From Acidimicrobiales bacterium (GTDB lineage Bacteria > Actinomycetota > Acidimicrobiia > Acidimicrobiales > Aldehydirespiratoraceae), in contig JAVJSI010000018.1 in assembly GCA_040219515.1 (NCBI GenBank), positions 62,001-126,000 of the forward strand: a DNA stretch of 64,000 nucleotides. The letters are read 5' to 3'. The translations under genes were made by a program, and so were the position numbers. Below are positions 1 through 9,253 of this stretch, piece after piece. The notes below the pieces were generated by a model. The model saw nothing but the letters and a program-made list of their open reading frames with translations. It had not been told where the DNA came from and ran no database searches. Each line of letters starts with the position of its first letter. Positions within the stretch are counted from its first letter, which is position 1.

Positions 1-740
1 CGCTCGCCCGACGCTTCGCCGGGGTCGGCGCCCGCGTCGCCGTCAACGATGTCGACCGGGATTCGGCCGACACCATCACTGCGGCCATCAACGACGACGG
101 CGGCACCGCCTTCGCCATTGCCGCCGACGTGGCCGACGGCGGCGAGGTGGGTGCGATGTTCGAGACGCTGACGGAGCAGTTCGGCACGATCGACGTGCTC
201 GTGAACAATGCCGGTCTGGTCGGGCCGATGCTGCACTTCTTCGAAGCCGACGAGGCCTGGTGGCGCAGGATCGTCGACGTGAACCTGACCGGTCACTTCC
301 TGTGCTGCCACCAGGCCGCCCGCATCATGGCCAAGGCCGGTGGCGGTTCGATCATCAACATGTCGTCGGGCGGCGCCACGCGCGCCCATCGGTCGTTCAC
401 CGCCTACGACGCCACCAAGGGCGGCATCGAAGCCTTCACCCGGGCCCTCGCCCTCGACCTCGGTCCCTACGCCATCCGGGTCAACGCCCTGATGCCCGGC
501 TCGATCGACACCAGCGGCCTCACCGTCGAGGAACGCCGGCTGCGGGGCGAGAACGTCCCCCTGGGCCGCATCGGCGAACCGTTCGACATGACCGGTGCCG
601 CCCTCTTCCTGGCCTCCGACGACGCGTCCTACATCACCGGCGACGTGATCCGGATCGACGGCGGCATGCTCGCCCAACAGCGATCCGCCACCGTCGACAT
701 CATGCCGCCGTCGGGCTTCCCCCGGGTCGAGGACCTGTAG
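1..740 (+). CDS. SDR family oxidoreductase (5' end outside window)
   Basis: The frame is open from the first bases to the TAG at 738-740, so the N-terminus with the glycine-rich NAD(P) motif lies upstream. Visible short-chain dehydrogenase hallmarks are the NNAG motif (VNNAGLVG, about 30 residues after the ATG at 129), the catalytic serine region (IINMSSGG), the YDATK active-site Tyr/Lys (YxxxK), and the C-terminal ITGDVIRIDGG strand typical of classical SDRs. It probably oxidises or reduces a hydroxyl/keto group with NAD(P). It ends 2 bp before a hydantoinase/acetone-carboxylase-type subunit and so looks like the first visible gene of the catabolic operon. An alcohol-to-ketone step feeding the downstream enzymes is an inference. 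Substrate unknown. Confidence 0.88.
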   Translation, partial: LARRFAGVGARVAVNDVDRDSADTITAAINDDGGTAFAIAADVADGGEVGAMFETLTEQFGTIDVLVNNAGLVGPMLHFFEADEAWWRRIVDVNLTGHFLCCHQAARIMAKAGGGSIINMSSGGATRAHRSFTAYDATKGGIEAFTRALALDLGPYAIRVNALMPGSIDTSGLTVEERRLRGENVPLGRIGEPFDMTGAALFLASDDASYITGDVIRIDGGMLAQQRSATVDIMPPSGFPRVEDL

Positions 741-742
741 CC

Positions 743-2833
743 ATGGGCGCCCGCATCGGGGCCGACGTGGGCGGCACGTTCACCGACATCGTTCTGGAAT
801 CCGACGGCGCGCTGCACAGCACCAAGGTGCTCACCACCCACGATGCGCCCGAGCGCGGCATCCTCGACGGAATCGCCCGAGTCGCGACTGAGGCCGGGGT
901 CGACCTGGCCGACGTCGAGCAGGTGATCCACGGCACCACGCTGGCCACCAACGCGCTCATCGAACGCCGTGGCGCAACGACCGCGCTCGTCACCACCGAA
1001 GGGTTTCGCGACGTCATCGAGACCCGCACCGAGAGCCGCTACGAGCAATACGACCTGAACATCGTGCTCCCGCGCCCGCTCGTCGAACGCAAGGACCGCT
1101 TCGTCGTCGCCGAGCGGCTCAATGCCCGCGGCGAAGTACTCGTGCCGTTCGACGAAGCGGGGGCGCGAGACGTGATCGGCCGGCTCCGTGACGGCGGCTA
1201 CGAGGCCGTCGCCGTGGGGTTTCTGCACAGCTATCGCAACCCGGTGCACGAGCAGCGTTTCCGTGACCTGCTGCTCGCCGAACTCCCCGACATCGCCGTG
1301 TCGATCAGCAGCGAAGTGTCACCGCAAATGCGTGAGTACGAGCGCTTCAACACCGTGTGCGCCAACGCCTACGTGCAACCGCTGATGGCGTCCTACGTCG
1401 TGCGGCTCCGCGACCAGCTGCGCGAACGGGGAGCCACCTGCCCGCTCCATCTGATCCACTCCGGTGGCGGCCTCATCGACGTCGACACCGCAGCTGCCTT
1501 CCCGGTCCGCCTCGTCGAATCGGGCCCAGCCGGCGGCGCGATCTTCGCGGCCGACCTCGCCCAGCGCTACGGCCGCGATCGGGTGCTCTCCTACGACATG
1601 GGTGGCACCACGGCGAAGATCAGCCTGATCGAGGACTACACGCCGCAGACGGCGAAGACCTTCGAGGTCGATCGCACGGCCCGCTTCAAGAAGGGCAGCG
1701 GCATGCCGATCTCGATCCCGGTGATCGACATGATCGAGATCGGTGCCGGCGGCGGCTCCATCGCGAGCGTCGACGGGCTCGGTCAGATCCGCATCGGACC
1801 CAGGAGCGCGGGTAGCGAGCCAGGGCCCGCCGCGTACGACCGCGGCGGCACCGAGGCCACCATCACCGACGCCAACGTCGAGCTCGGTCGGCTGCACCCC
1901 GACACGTTCGGCGCCACCGACATCACGCTCTCGCCCGACCGGGCGCTCGAGGCGATCGCCGCGGGCGTCGGTGCGCCCCTCGACATGGAGGCCCACCTCG
2001 CCGCCGTCGGCATCGTCGAGGTCGTCGACGAGAACATGGCCAACGCAGCCCGCGTGCACGCCGTGGAGAACGGCAAGGACCTCGCCGGCTACTCCATGAT
2101 CGCGTTCGGTGGTGGCGCGCCGCTCCACGCCGCCCGTCTGCTCGACAAGCTCGGACTCGACGAACTGATCGTGCCGCCCGGCGCCGGGGTCGGTTCGGCC
2201 ATCGGGTTCCTGCGGGCGCCGTTCAGCTACGAGGCCGTGCGCAGCTTCTACACGACCACGACGGACTTCGACGTCGTCGGCGCCAACCGGGTGCTCGACG
2301 AGCTGACCCGCGAAGCGACCAGCTTCGTGCGGGCCGGCACCGACGCCGAGGTGACCGTCCAGCGGCAGGTGGCGATGCGCTACAAGGGCCAGGGTTGGGA
2401 GATCCCTGTCACGATCGAGACCGACACCTTCGACGACCTCGCCGCCGAATCGCTGCGCCACGCGTTCACGAAGGCCTACGTCGAGTTCTTCGGCCGGGCC
2501 ATCGACGACGTGGTCATCGAGGTGGTGAGTTGGGCGGTGCGGGTCGCGTCGGTCGTAGCGGCCACTCCCCCGATCGAGCTCACGACGAGCCACGACCACG
2601 ACATCGTCCCCGATTCGACCCGCCCCATCCACGACGCCGTCCTGGGGCACGATGCCGACGCCGCCATCGTCCAGCGCGACGCGCTGCCCGCGGGCGCCCG
2701 CCTCGCCGGCCCTGCGGTCATCGTCGAACCCCAGACCACCACCGTGCTGGCCGGCCATCACCAGGCCGTCGTGCAGACCGACGGCTCCCTGCTGATCACC
2801 ACCCAGCCGCGAGCAGCGACGATGCCCCGATGA
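743..2833 (+). CDS. Hydantoinase/oxoprolinase A-type subunit (HyuA; acetone carboxylase beta-like)
   Basis: A 696-residue protein starting at ATG 743, just after the SDR stop. Residues 8-15 read DVGGTFTD, the actin-like ATPase phosphate-1 motif of the HyuA family. HGTTLATNALIER lies at 63-75, a second phosphate motif DMGGTTAK at 285-292, and GAGGGSI near 333. The family includes N-methylhydantoinase A, the ATP-dependent 5-oxoprolinase half and the beta subunits of acetone and acetophenone carboxylases, so the reaction is ATP-driven activation of an amide or enol substrate. The stop overlaps the start of the B subunit (ATGA), as expected for an obligate pair. The neighbouring SDR, ThDP enzyme and branched-chain-type ABC transporter suggest uptake and breakdown of one substrate, which cannot be named from sequence. 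Confidence 0.92.
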   Translation: MGARIGADVGGTFTDIVLESDGALHSTKVLTTHDAPERGILDGIARVATEAGVDLADVEQVIHGTTLATNALIERRGATTALVTTEGFRDVIETRTESRYEQYDLNIVLPRPLVERKDRFVVAERLNARGEVLVPFDEAGARDVIGRLRDGGYEAVAVGFLHSYRNPVHEQRFRDLLLAELPDIAVSISSEVSPQMREYERFNTVCANAYVQPLMASYVVRLRDQLRERGATCPLHLIHSGGGLIDVDTAAAFPVRLVESGPAGGAIFAADLAQRYGRDRVLSYDMGGTTAKISLIEDYTPQTAKTFEVDRTARFKKGSGMPISIPVIDMIEIGAGGGSIASVDGLGQIRIGPRSAGSEPGPAAYDRGGTEATITDANVELGRLHPDTFGATDITLSPDRALEAIAAGVGAPLDMEAHLAAVGIVEVVDENMANAARVHAVENGKDLAGYSMIAFGGGAPLHAARLLDKLGLDELIVPPGAGVGSAIGFLRAPFSYEAVRSFYTTTTDFDVVGANRVLDELTREATSFVRAGTDAEVTVQRQVAMRYKGQGWEIPVTIETDTFDDLAAESLRHAFTKAYVEFFGRAIDDVVIEVVSWAVRVASVVAATPPIELTTSHDHDIVPDSTRPIHDAVLGHDADAAIVQRDALPAGARLAGPAVIVEPQTTTVLAGHHQAVVQTDGSLLITTQPRAATMPR

Positions 2834-4455
2834 GCGAACGCGAACTCCAGAACCAGGTGATGTGGAACCGGCTGATCTCCGTGGTCGAAGAGCAGGCCGT
2901 CACCCTCGTGCGCACCGCATTCTCCACCTCGGTGCGCGAGGCCGGCGACCTCAGCGCCGGTGTGTTCGACCGCGACGGCCGCATGATCGCCCAGGCCGTC
3001 ACCGGGACACCCGGCCACGTCAACACGATGGCGGCCGCGCTGGCCCACTTCATCGACGACATCGGGCTCGAGCGGATCTTTCCCGGCGATGTCTACATCA
3101 CCAACGATCCGTGGAAGGGCACCGGCCATCTCCACGACATCACCGTGGCCACCCCCGTGTTCCATCGCGACACCATGATCGGTTTCTTCGCCTCCACTGC
3201 CCACGTCGTCGACGTCGGCGGCCGCGGCTACGGGCCCGACGCACACGAGGTCTACGAGGAAGGCATCTGCATCCCGATCATGAAGTGGGCCGAACGGGGC
3301 GCACTCAACCACGACCTCGTCACGATCATCCGCAACAACGTGCGCGAGGCCGACCAGGTCGTCGGTGACGTCCACGGACTGGCGGCGTGCAACGAGACCG
3401 GCCGACGACGGCTGCTCGCCATGCTCGACGAATTCGATCTCCCCGACCTCGACGAGCTCGCCGACTTCGTCTTCGAGCGCACCCGCCGGGCCACGCTCTC
3501 CGCGCTCGCCCCCGTACCGAAGGGTGTCTATCGCAACGAGATGACGGTCGACGGCTACGACCACACCCTCACGCTTGCCGTCACCTTGACCATCGACGAC
3601 GACGGCATGCACGCCGACTTCACGGGCACCTCCCCCACCAGCGCGTTCGGCATCAACGTGCCGCTCACCTACGCCCAGGCCTATTTCACCTACGGCATGC
3701 TCGTGGCCCTCGCCCCGGAGCTGCCCAACAACTTCGCCTCGCTCGCCCCCTTCACCGTCTCGGCCCCACCCGGCGTGATCCTCAACGCGCAGCGCCCCGA
3801 ACCGGTGGCGGTGCGCCATGTGATCGGCCACTTCGTCACCGACCTCTGCCTCGGCGCCATCGCCCAGGCGCTTCCCGACATCGTTCCCGCCGAGGGCGCC
3901 GGGGCCCTGTGGAACTTCCAGGCCAGCGCCCGCAGCGCCTCGGCCGACGACCCGCAACCGCCCGTCGAGATCCTGATGTTCAACAGCGGCGGCACCGGTG
4001 CCCGGCCGACGCTCGACGGCCTCGCCGCCACGGCGTTCCCCTCCGGCGTGCGCACGATGTCGACCGAGGCCACCGAACAGGTCGGACCCATCATCGTGTG
4101 GCGCAAGGAGCTACGCCCCGATTCCGGCGGCGCCGGACAGCACCGGGGCGGGCTGGGCCAGATCATCGAGGTCGGGCCGGCCGACGGCTACCTCTTCGAG
4201 TTCTCGGCCATGTTCGATCGCGTCGCCAATCCCGCCCGGGGTCGCGCCGGCGGCGGCAACGGCGCCCCCGGCAATGTCGCGCTCGACGACGGCACCCCGT
4301 TCGCGACGAAGGGTCGACAGACCGTGCCCGCCGATCGCCGTCTGGTCATGCACCTGCCCGGCGGTGGCGGCTTCGGCGATGCCGCCGACCGCGACCCCGA
4401 CGACATCGCCCACGACCGCCTGCAGGGCTACGTGACCGACGACGGCTCAGGATGA
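2830..4455 (+). CDS. Hydantoinase/oxoprolinase B-type subunit (HyuB; acetone carboxylase alpha-like)
   Basis: A 541-residue HyuB-family protein. ATG 2830-2832 overlaps the hyuA stop (2831-2833). Near residue 90 it has the family block GDVYITNDPWKGTGHLHD, with conserved Asp and His residues that bind metal in acetone carboxylase relatives. The C-terminal glycine-rich GGGNGAPG and LPGGGGFGD segments are also typical of HyuB. It should form a complex with the A subunit encoded upstream. Its length matches stand-alone HyuB rather than the fused 5-oxoprolinase. The stop overlaps the ATG of the ThDP-dependent enzyme, so translation is probably coupled through the cluster. No gamma subunit of acetone carboxylase is visible, which leaves hydantoinase, oxoprolinase or acetophenone-carboxylase-like activity open. 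Confidence 0.9.
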   Translation: MSERELQNQVMWNRLISVVEEQAVTLVRTAFSTSVREAGDLSAGVFDRDGRMIAQAVTGTPGHVNTMAAALAHFIDDIGLERIFPGDVYITNDPWKGTGHLHDITVATPVFHRDTMIGFFASTAHVVDVGGRGYGPDAHEVYEEGICIPIMKWAERGALNHDLVTIIRNNVREADQVVGDVHGLAACNETGRRRLLAMLDEFDLPDLDELADFVFERTRRATLSALAPVPKGVYRNEMTVDGYDHTLTLAVTLTIDDDGMHADFTGTSPTSAFGINVPLTYAQAYFTYGMLVALAPELPNNFASLAPFTVSAPPGVILNAQRPEPVAVRHVIGHFVTDLCLGAIAQALPDIVPAEGAGALWNFQASARSASADDPQPPVEILMFNSGGTGARPTLDGLAATAFPSGVRTMSTEATEQVGPIIVWRKELRPDSGGAGQHRGGLGQIIEVGPADGYLFEFSAMFDRVANPARGRAGGGNGAPGNVALDDGTPFATKGRQTVPADRRLVMHLPGGGGFGDAADRDPDDIAHDRLQGYVTDDGSG

Positions 4456-6104
4456 GCCGATGGTCGGGTGGTCGGGCCATCGCCGAGAGCCTGGTCGTCC
4501 ACGGTGTTCGGGCCACGTTCGGCGTACCCGGTGAGAGCTACCTGCCGGTGCTCGACGCGCTGGTCGACACCGACATCCGCGTGGTCACGTGTCGCCACGA
4601 GGGCGGCGCGGCCTTCATGGCCGAGGCATGGTGCAAGCTGACCGGCGAGCCCGGCGTGTGCCTCGTCACCCGGGGACCGGGAGCGACCAACGCCGCCATC
4701 GGCGTGCACGCCGCCCGTCAGTCGTCGACCGCGATGGTGCTTCTCGTCGGCCAGGTCGCTTCGGCGTTCCACGGCCGCGAGGCCTTCCAGGAGGTCGACT
4801 ACCGGCAGATGTTCGGCGGATTGGCGAAATGGGTGACCGAGCTGCGGTCAGCCGACGATGCCGCCCCGATGATGGCCGAAGCATTCCATCGCGCCCAGGA
4901 GGGCCGCCCCGGACCCGTCGTGGTGTCGTTGCCCGAGGATGCGCTCGCCGGTGAAACCGACCCGACGGCGGCAGCACCCATACCGGTCGTCAGGGGCCGA
5001 CCCACCGGGACCGAGGTCGAGGCGATCGCCGCCCGCCTGACGGCGGCTCGGCGGCCCGTGTTCCTGGTCGGCGGCGGCGCCTGGACCGACGACGACCGTC
5101 GAGTCCTCACGCGTCTGGCCGAGCATCTCGAGGCGCCGGTGGTGGCCGCTTTCCGCCGCAACGACCTCATCGACAACCACAGTCGTGTCTACGCCGGTGA
5201 GGCCGGCACCGCGATGCCCACGGCCGTGCGCGACACCCTGACGAGCGCCGATTGTGTCGTGGCGCTGGGCGTGCGCTTCGGCGAGATCACCACCTCGTCC
5301 TGGACTCTGTGGCCGGCCCCTCGGCCCGACGTCGACCTCATCCACGTCCATCCTGATGCCGACCAGCTCGGGAAGATCTACGAGCCGGCACTCGGGGTGG
5401 CGGCGCACCCGGGCGCGGTCCTCGCCGATCTTGCGAGCCGCGAGATGACGCCGGCGGACCCCGCATGGTGCCGGGACCGGCGACGCGCGTTTCTTGCCAC
5501 GCTCGACGTGCCGGCGCGGCCGGGCTCGCTCGACATGGGAGAGGTCATCGCCCGGTTGCAGGGGCTCCTCCCGGGTGACGCCATCGTCACCAACGGGGCC
5601 GGCAACTTCACGGTCTGGCCGAACAAGTACCTGCTCTACGGGCCCGACGGCCGGCTCCTCGCGCCGCAGAGCGGCGCGATGGGCTACGGACTGCCGGCCG
5701 CGATCGCGGCGAAGGTGGCCCACCCCGACCGCACCGTCGTGTGTTTCGCGGGTGACGGTGATCTCCAGATGACCATCGCCGAGCTCGGCACCGCACTCCA
5801 GGCGGACGCGCAGCCGATCGTGCTGTTGATCGACAACGGCATGTACGGCACCATCCGCATGCACCAGGAACGGCAGTTCCCGGGTCGGGTGATCGGTACC
5901 GACTTGGAGAACCCCGACTTCGTTGCGCTCGCACGGGCCTACGGCATGCACGCCGAGAGGGTCTCGCACACCCCCGAGTTCGCTCCGGCCTTCGCTCGAG
6001 CGGTCGATTCGTCCAGTGGCGCGTTGCTCCACCTCGTGGTCGATCCACGACAGCTGACGCCCACGCAGTCCGTCGAGCAGGCACGGGCGACCGCCACGAA
6101 GTGA
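4452..6104 (+). CDS. Thiamine diphosphate-dependent enzyme (acetolactate synthase/decarboxylase family)
   Basis: A 550-residue protein with the three-domain POX/ALS-type layout. The catalytic glutamate that activates ThDP is seen as RHEGGAA (E50). The ThDP/Mg-binding GDG motif is at residues 434-436 (AGDGDLQM) and is followed about 25 residues later by IDNG, where many relatives have NN. TRGPGATNA near residue 75 is also family-typical. The start ATG 4452 overlaps the hyuB stop. It lacks an obvious catalytic small-subunit neighbour, so a biosynthetic acetolactate synthase is unlikely. A 2-oxoacid decarboxylase, ligase or C-C lyase acting on the product of the HyuA/B step is the contextual guess. 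Exact substrate not determinable. Confidence 0.85.
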   Translation: MSRWSGGRAIAESLVVHGVRATFGVPGESYLPVLDALVDTDIRVVTCRHEGGAAFMAEAWCKLTGEPGVCLVTRGPGATNAAIGVHAARQSSTAMVLLVGQVASAFHGREAFQEVDYRQMFGGLAKWVTELRSADDAAPMMAEAFHRAQEGRPGPVVVSLPEDALAGETDPTAAAPIPVVRGRPTGTEVEAIAARLTAARRPVFLVGGGAWTDDDRRVLTRLAEHLEAPVVAAFRRNDLIDNHSRVYAGEAGTAMPTAVRDTLTSADCVVALGVRFGEITTSSWTLWPAPRPDVDLIHVHPDADQLGKIYEPALGVAAHPGAVLADLASREMTPADPAWCRDRRRAFLATLDVPARPGSLDMGEVIARLQGLLPGDAIVTNGAGNFTVWPNKYLLYGPDGRLLAPQSGAMGYGLPAAIAAKVAHPDRTVVCFAGDGDLQMTIAELGTALQADAQPIVLLIDNGMYGTIRMHQERQFPGRVIGTDLENPDFVALARAYGMHAERVSHTPEFAPAFARAVDSSSGALLHLVVDPRQLTPTQSVEQARATATK

Positions 6105-6140
6105 GCATCGGTCCACTCGTCGGCCCCGTATCGAGAGATG

Positions 6141-6146
6141 TATGCT
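6141..6146 (+). promoter_or_regulatory. Possible internal -10 box ahead of livH
   Basis: TATGCT lies 8 nt before the ATG at 6155. The same TANNNT-to-start spacing is seen ahead of many genes in this window, so the transporter genes may have their own leaderless promoter in addition to read-through from upstream. No clear -35 was identified. Confidence 0.35.
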
Positions 6147-6154
6147 CCGGCCGA

Positions 6155-7441
6155 ATGTCACGCGCCCTGTCTGCCCTCTTGTTCGTCCTCGGCGTGCTCC
6201 TCGTGTTTCCCGGCCACGCCTCGGCTCAGGAAGAGGAAGGGGAAGAACCTGCGGCACCGGCATTCAGCGGGGTGCTCCTCAACGGCGAGGACCCGGTCGA
6301 AGGGGCCACGATCGACGTCCGCGGGAGCGACGGTGATTTCACCGGGAGCGTCGTCACCGAGGTCGACGGAAGCTGGCGGGTCGAGCTCCCGCCGCGCGGC
6401 GGCGTCTACGAGGTCGAGCTCGACCTGACCACCCTGCCGGAGGGCGTCGAGCTCAGCAACGCCGCGAGCGCCATCGCCTCCCCGCGCATCTCCCAACCCG
6501 GCCAGCAGCGGGTGGTGAACTTCCTGCTCGGGTCCGGGCTCACCGGGGGGACCTCGAACGCGGACCAGTTCGCCCAAGCCCTCGTCAACGGCCTGAAGTT
6601 CGGCCTGATCATCGCGATGAGTTCCATCGGACTGTCACTCATCTTCGGGACCACCGGTCTCATCAACTTCGCGCACGGTGAACTCGTCACGTTCGGTGCC
6701 GCGCTCGCGTGGTGGCTCAACACCCAGACGATCGAGGCCACGCTCATTCTCGCAACCGTCATCGCGGTGATCGGTGGTGCGGCGCTCGGCGGTGTCGCCG
6801 AGCTCGGACTGATGCGACCGCTCCGACGACGAAAGCTCGGTGCGTTCCAGTTCGTCGTCGTCACGATCGGCTGTTCACTGGTCGGGCGTCAGCTCATCCA
6901 GATCTGGATCGGCGAGGGCAACGAGAGCTATCGGCAGTACCAGATCCAGAAGCCCTGGGACATCGGCCCATTCGACCTCACCCCGCGCGACGCCTCGATC
7001 ATCGGCGTGTCTCTGGTCGTCCTGATCGGCGTCGCCACCGTCCTCCAGCTCACCCGGATGGGCAAGGCGATGCGGGCGGTGTCCGACAACGCCGACCTCG
7101 CGTCGTCGTCGGGCATCGCGGTGAACCGCGTCATTCTCAGCGTGTGGGTCTCGGGCTCGGCGTTGGCCGCACTCGGCGGCGTGCTCTTCGGTCTGTCCGA
7201 AGTGGTCGAGTTCGACATGGGCTTCCGCTTCCTCCTCCTCATCTTCTCGGCCGTCGTTCTCGGTGGACTCGGCACCGCCTACGGGGCCATGGCCGGCGGC
7301 GTCGTCATCGGCCTCGTCACCGAGGTCAGCACCGTGTGGGTGCGTCCGGACCTGAAGTTCGTCTGGGCCCTACTGGTCCTCATCATCGTGTTGCTGGTGC
7401 GACCGCAGGGCATCCTCGGGAGCAAGGAGCGGGTCGGCTGA
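6155..7441 (+). CDS. livH: Branched-chain amino acid-type ABC permease LivH with N-terminal secreted beta domain
   Basis: A 428-residue protein, about 130 residues longer than ordinary LivH. ATG 6155 is preferred over GTG 6101 because it begins a clean signal peptide (residues 1-25, ending HASAQ). Residues 36-105 form a carboxypeptidase-regulatory-like/Ig-like beta domain (FSGVLLNGEDPVEGATIDV, then VTEVDGSWRVELPP). The LivH permease core starts near residue 138, with the family motif GLINFAHGELVTFGA and about eight hydrophobic helices. The permease would pass branched-chain amino acids or related carboxylates with LivM. The stop overlaps the first base of livM. The extra exported domain is unusual and might dock the binding protein or the cell wall (inference). 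Confidence 0.9.
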   Translation: MSRALSALLFVLGVLLVFPGHASAQEEEGEEPAAPAFSGVLLNGEDPVEGATIDVRGSDGDFTGSVVTEVDGSWRVELPPRGGVYEVELDLTTLPEGVELSNAASAIASPRISQPGQQRVVNFLLGSGLTGGTSNADQFAQALVNGLKFGLIIAMSSIGLSLIFGTTGLINFAHGELVTFGAALAWWLNTQTIEATLILATVIAVIGGAALGGVAELGLMRPLRRRKLGAFQFVVVTIGCSLVGRQLIQIWIGEGNESYRQYQIQKPWDIGPFDLTPRDASIIGVSLVVLIGVATVLQLTRMGKAMRAVSDNADLASSSGIAVNRVILSVWVSGSALAALGGVLFGLSEVVEFDMGFRFLLLIFSAVVLGGLGTAYGAMAGGVVIGLVTEVSTVWVRPDLKFVWALLVLIIVLLVRPQGILGSKERVG

Positions 7442-8442
7442 TGGACATCGTCACGATTCTTCTCGATGGGCTTCGCGCCGGGGTCGGACCCAACGCCGCG
7501 ATCTTCGCCCTCCTCGCCATCGGCCTCAACATCCACTACGGCTACACCGGCCTCAACAACTTCGGCCAGGTCGGCTTCATGATGGTCGGTGCCTACGGCA
7601 CCTCGATCGCCGTGGTCACCTGGGGATGGAGCCTCTGGATCAGCATCCCCTTCGGTCTGGTCGCGGCCGCCGGGTTCGCCCTCCTCCTCGGCATCCCCAC
7701 CCTCCGACTGCGCTCCGACTACTTCGCCATCACCACCATCGCCGCGGCCGAGATCATCCGATTCCTGATTCGTTCTCCGGCCTCGACCGACCTCACCGGC
7801 GGCCCGTTCGGCCTCCAGGGGGCCGCCGGGGCCTTCCGCGACATCAACCCCTACCCCGAGTCCTGGGCGATCCGGTGGCGAAACTTCAACTTCGCCAACC
7901 CCGACCTGTGGTTGCTCACCGTCGCATGGATCACCGTGATCGTGATCACGATTCTCCTCGCTCGCCTCACCAGCAGCCCGTGGGGCCGGGTGCTCCGTTC
8001 GATCCGTGAGGACGAGGACGCGGCGCGCAGCCTCGGCAAGAACGTGGTCGGCTACAAGATGCAGGCCCTGGTGCTCGGCGGGATGATCGGTGCGCTCGGT
8101 GGCGTGGTCGACGTTCTCCAGACGGGCGGTGCGGTGCCCGAGGGGTTCCGGGCCGAGACCACGTTCTTCGCCTACGCCGCGCTGATCCTGGGTGGTGCGG
8201 CGAGCCGACTCGGCCCGGTCGTGGGGGCGATGCTCTTCTGGTTCATGCGCATCGGGATCGAGAGCATGGTGCGCGACGTGTCCGAACGGTCCTGGCCTCC
8301 CGACTTTCTCACCGATTTCCTGGCCGGGCGCGAGGGTCTCATCTCCATCACCTGCATGGGGATCATGCTCGTGCTCCTGATGGTGTACCGACCGCAGGGA
8401 CTGCTCGGCAACCGCGAAGAGGTGGTCCTCGATGCCCGCTGA
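7441..8442 (+). CDS. livM: Branched-chain amino acid-type ABC permease LivM
   Basis: A 333-residue multi-spanning permease. The family sequence NIHYGYTGLNNFGQVGFMMVGAYG lies near the N-terminus, LRLRSDYFAITTIAAAEIIR follows, and the cytoplasmic coupling loop reads GRVLRSIREDEDAARSLGKN. It would pair with LivH to form the membrane channel of a Liv/urea/amide-type importer. The start ATG 7441 overlaps the livH stop by one base, and the 3' end overlaps the ATPase start by 11 bp. Such overlaps imply coupled translation. Specificity in this family is set by the binding protein, so leucine-type substrates are not certain. Confidence 0.93.
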   Translation: MDIVTILLDGLRAGVGPNAAIFALLAIGLNIHYGYTGLNNFGQVGFMMVGAYGTSIAVVTWGWSLWISIPFGLVAAAGFALLLGIPTLRLRSDYFAITTIAAAEIIRFLIRSPASTDLTGGPFGLQGAAGAFRDINPYPESWAIRWRNFNFANPDLWLLTVAWITVIVITILLARLTSSPWGRVLRSIREDEDAARSLGKNVVGYKMQALVLGGMIGALGGVVDVLQTGGAVPEGFRAETTFFAYAALILGGAASRLGPVVGAMLFWFMRIGIESMVRDVSERSWPPDFLTDFLAGREGLISITCMGIMLVLLMVYRPQGLLGNREEVVLDAR

Positions 8443-9253
8443 CACCTTCGCCGGCGTTGCGCCCGAACCGGGGGTGGCCAAGCCCGATCCGATCCTCGTG
8501 GTCGATGGGGTCGTTCGCCGCTTCGGCGGGCTCACGGCCGTGGACGTCGACCATCTCGAGATACCCCGCAACGCGATCACGGCGCTCATCGGCCCCAACG
8601 GCGCCGGGAAGACGACGTTCTTCAACCTCCTCACCGGGTTCGACACCGCCGACGAGGGCGAATGGTCCTTCGACGGGATCCCGCTCGCCGGCGTGGCCCC
8701 CCATCGTGTGGCCAAGCACGGCGCCGTACGAACCTTCCAGCTCACCAAGGCGCTCACCCGCCTGTCGGTGCTCGAGAACATGATGCTCGGCGCGGTCGAT
8801 CACCCGGGCGAGCGATTCACCCGGGCAATGTTCCCCACCACGTGGCGTTCGACCGAACACCGCGTCGAGCAGCGGGCCGAGGCGATGCTCGAACGCTTCA
8901 ACCTCTCACACATGCGCGACGAGTACGCGGGCACCCTCTCCGGCGGACAACGCCGGCTGCTCGAGATGGCTCGGGCGATGATGACCGAACCGACGCTGCT
9001 CATGCTCGACGAGCCGATGGCCGGGGTGAACCCTGCGCTCGTGCAGTCGCTGCTCAGCCATGTCACCGACCTTCGGGATCAGGGCACCACGGTCGTGTTC
9101 GTGGAACACGACATGGACGTCGTGATGAAGATCAGCGACTGGGTCGTGGTGCTGGCGCAGGGTTCGGTGATCGCCGAGGGCACGCCGGCCGACATCGTGA
9201 CCAACGAGCGGGTGATCGACGCCTATCTCGGCGACCCCACGGAGGACAGCTGA
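8432..9253 (+). CDS. livG: ABC transporter ATP-binding protein LivG
   Basis: A 273-residue ATPase with Walker A GPNGAGKTTFFN, the LivG-type Q-loop region AVRTFQLTKALTRLSVLENMM, signature LSGGQRRLLEMA, Walker B LLMLDEPMAGVNP and the H-loop VEHDMDVV. The first 25 or so residues are an extra non-conserved N-terminal extension. It starts inside the end of livM (11-bp overlap) and its TGA overlaps the livF ATG. It powers the Liv-type importer from the cytoplasmic face together with LivF. Confidence 0.93.
   Translation: MPADTFAGVAPEPGVAKPDPILVVDGVVRRFGGLTAVDVDHLEIPRNAITALIGPNGAGKTTFFNLLTGFDTADEGEWSFDGIPLAGVAPHRVAKHGAVRTFQLTKALTRLSVLENMMLGAVDHPGERFTRAMFPTTWRSTEHRVEQRAEAMLERFNLSHMRDEYAGTLSGGQRRLLEMARAMMTEPTLLMLDEPMAGVNPALVQSLLSHVTDLRDQGTTVVFVEHDMDVVMKISDWVVVLAQGSVIAEGTPADIVTNERVIDAYLGDPTEDS

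Noticed and set aside
3690-4166. Several internal frames within hyuB and the ThDP gene with short matches to low-complexity proteins.
   Set aside because: They are shadows of well-supported coding sequence with no motif support and no start signals.
6101-6154. GTG 6101 as start of livH, overlapping the ThDP gene.
   Set aside because: It would put 18 polar residues in front of a clean signal peptide. ATG 6155 starts the signal directly and has a -10-like box 8 nt upstream.
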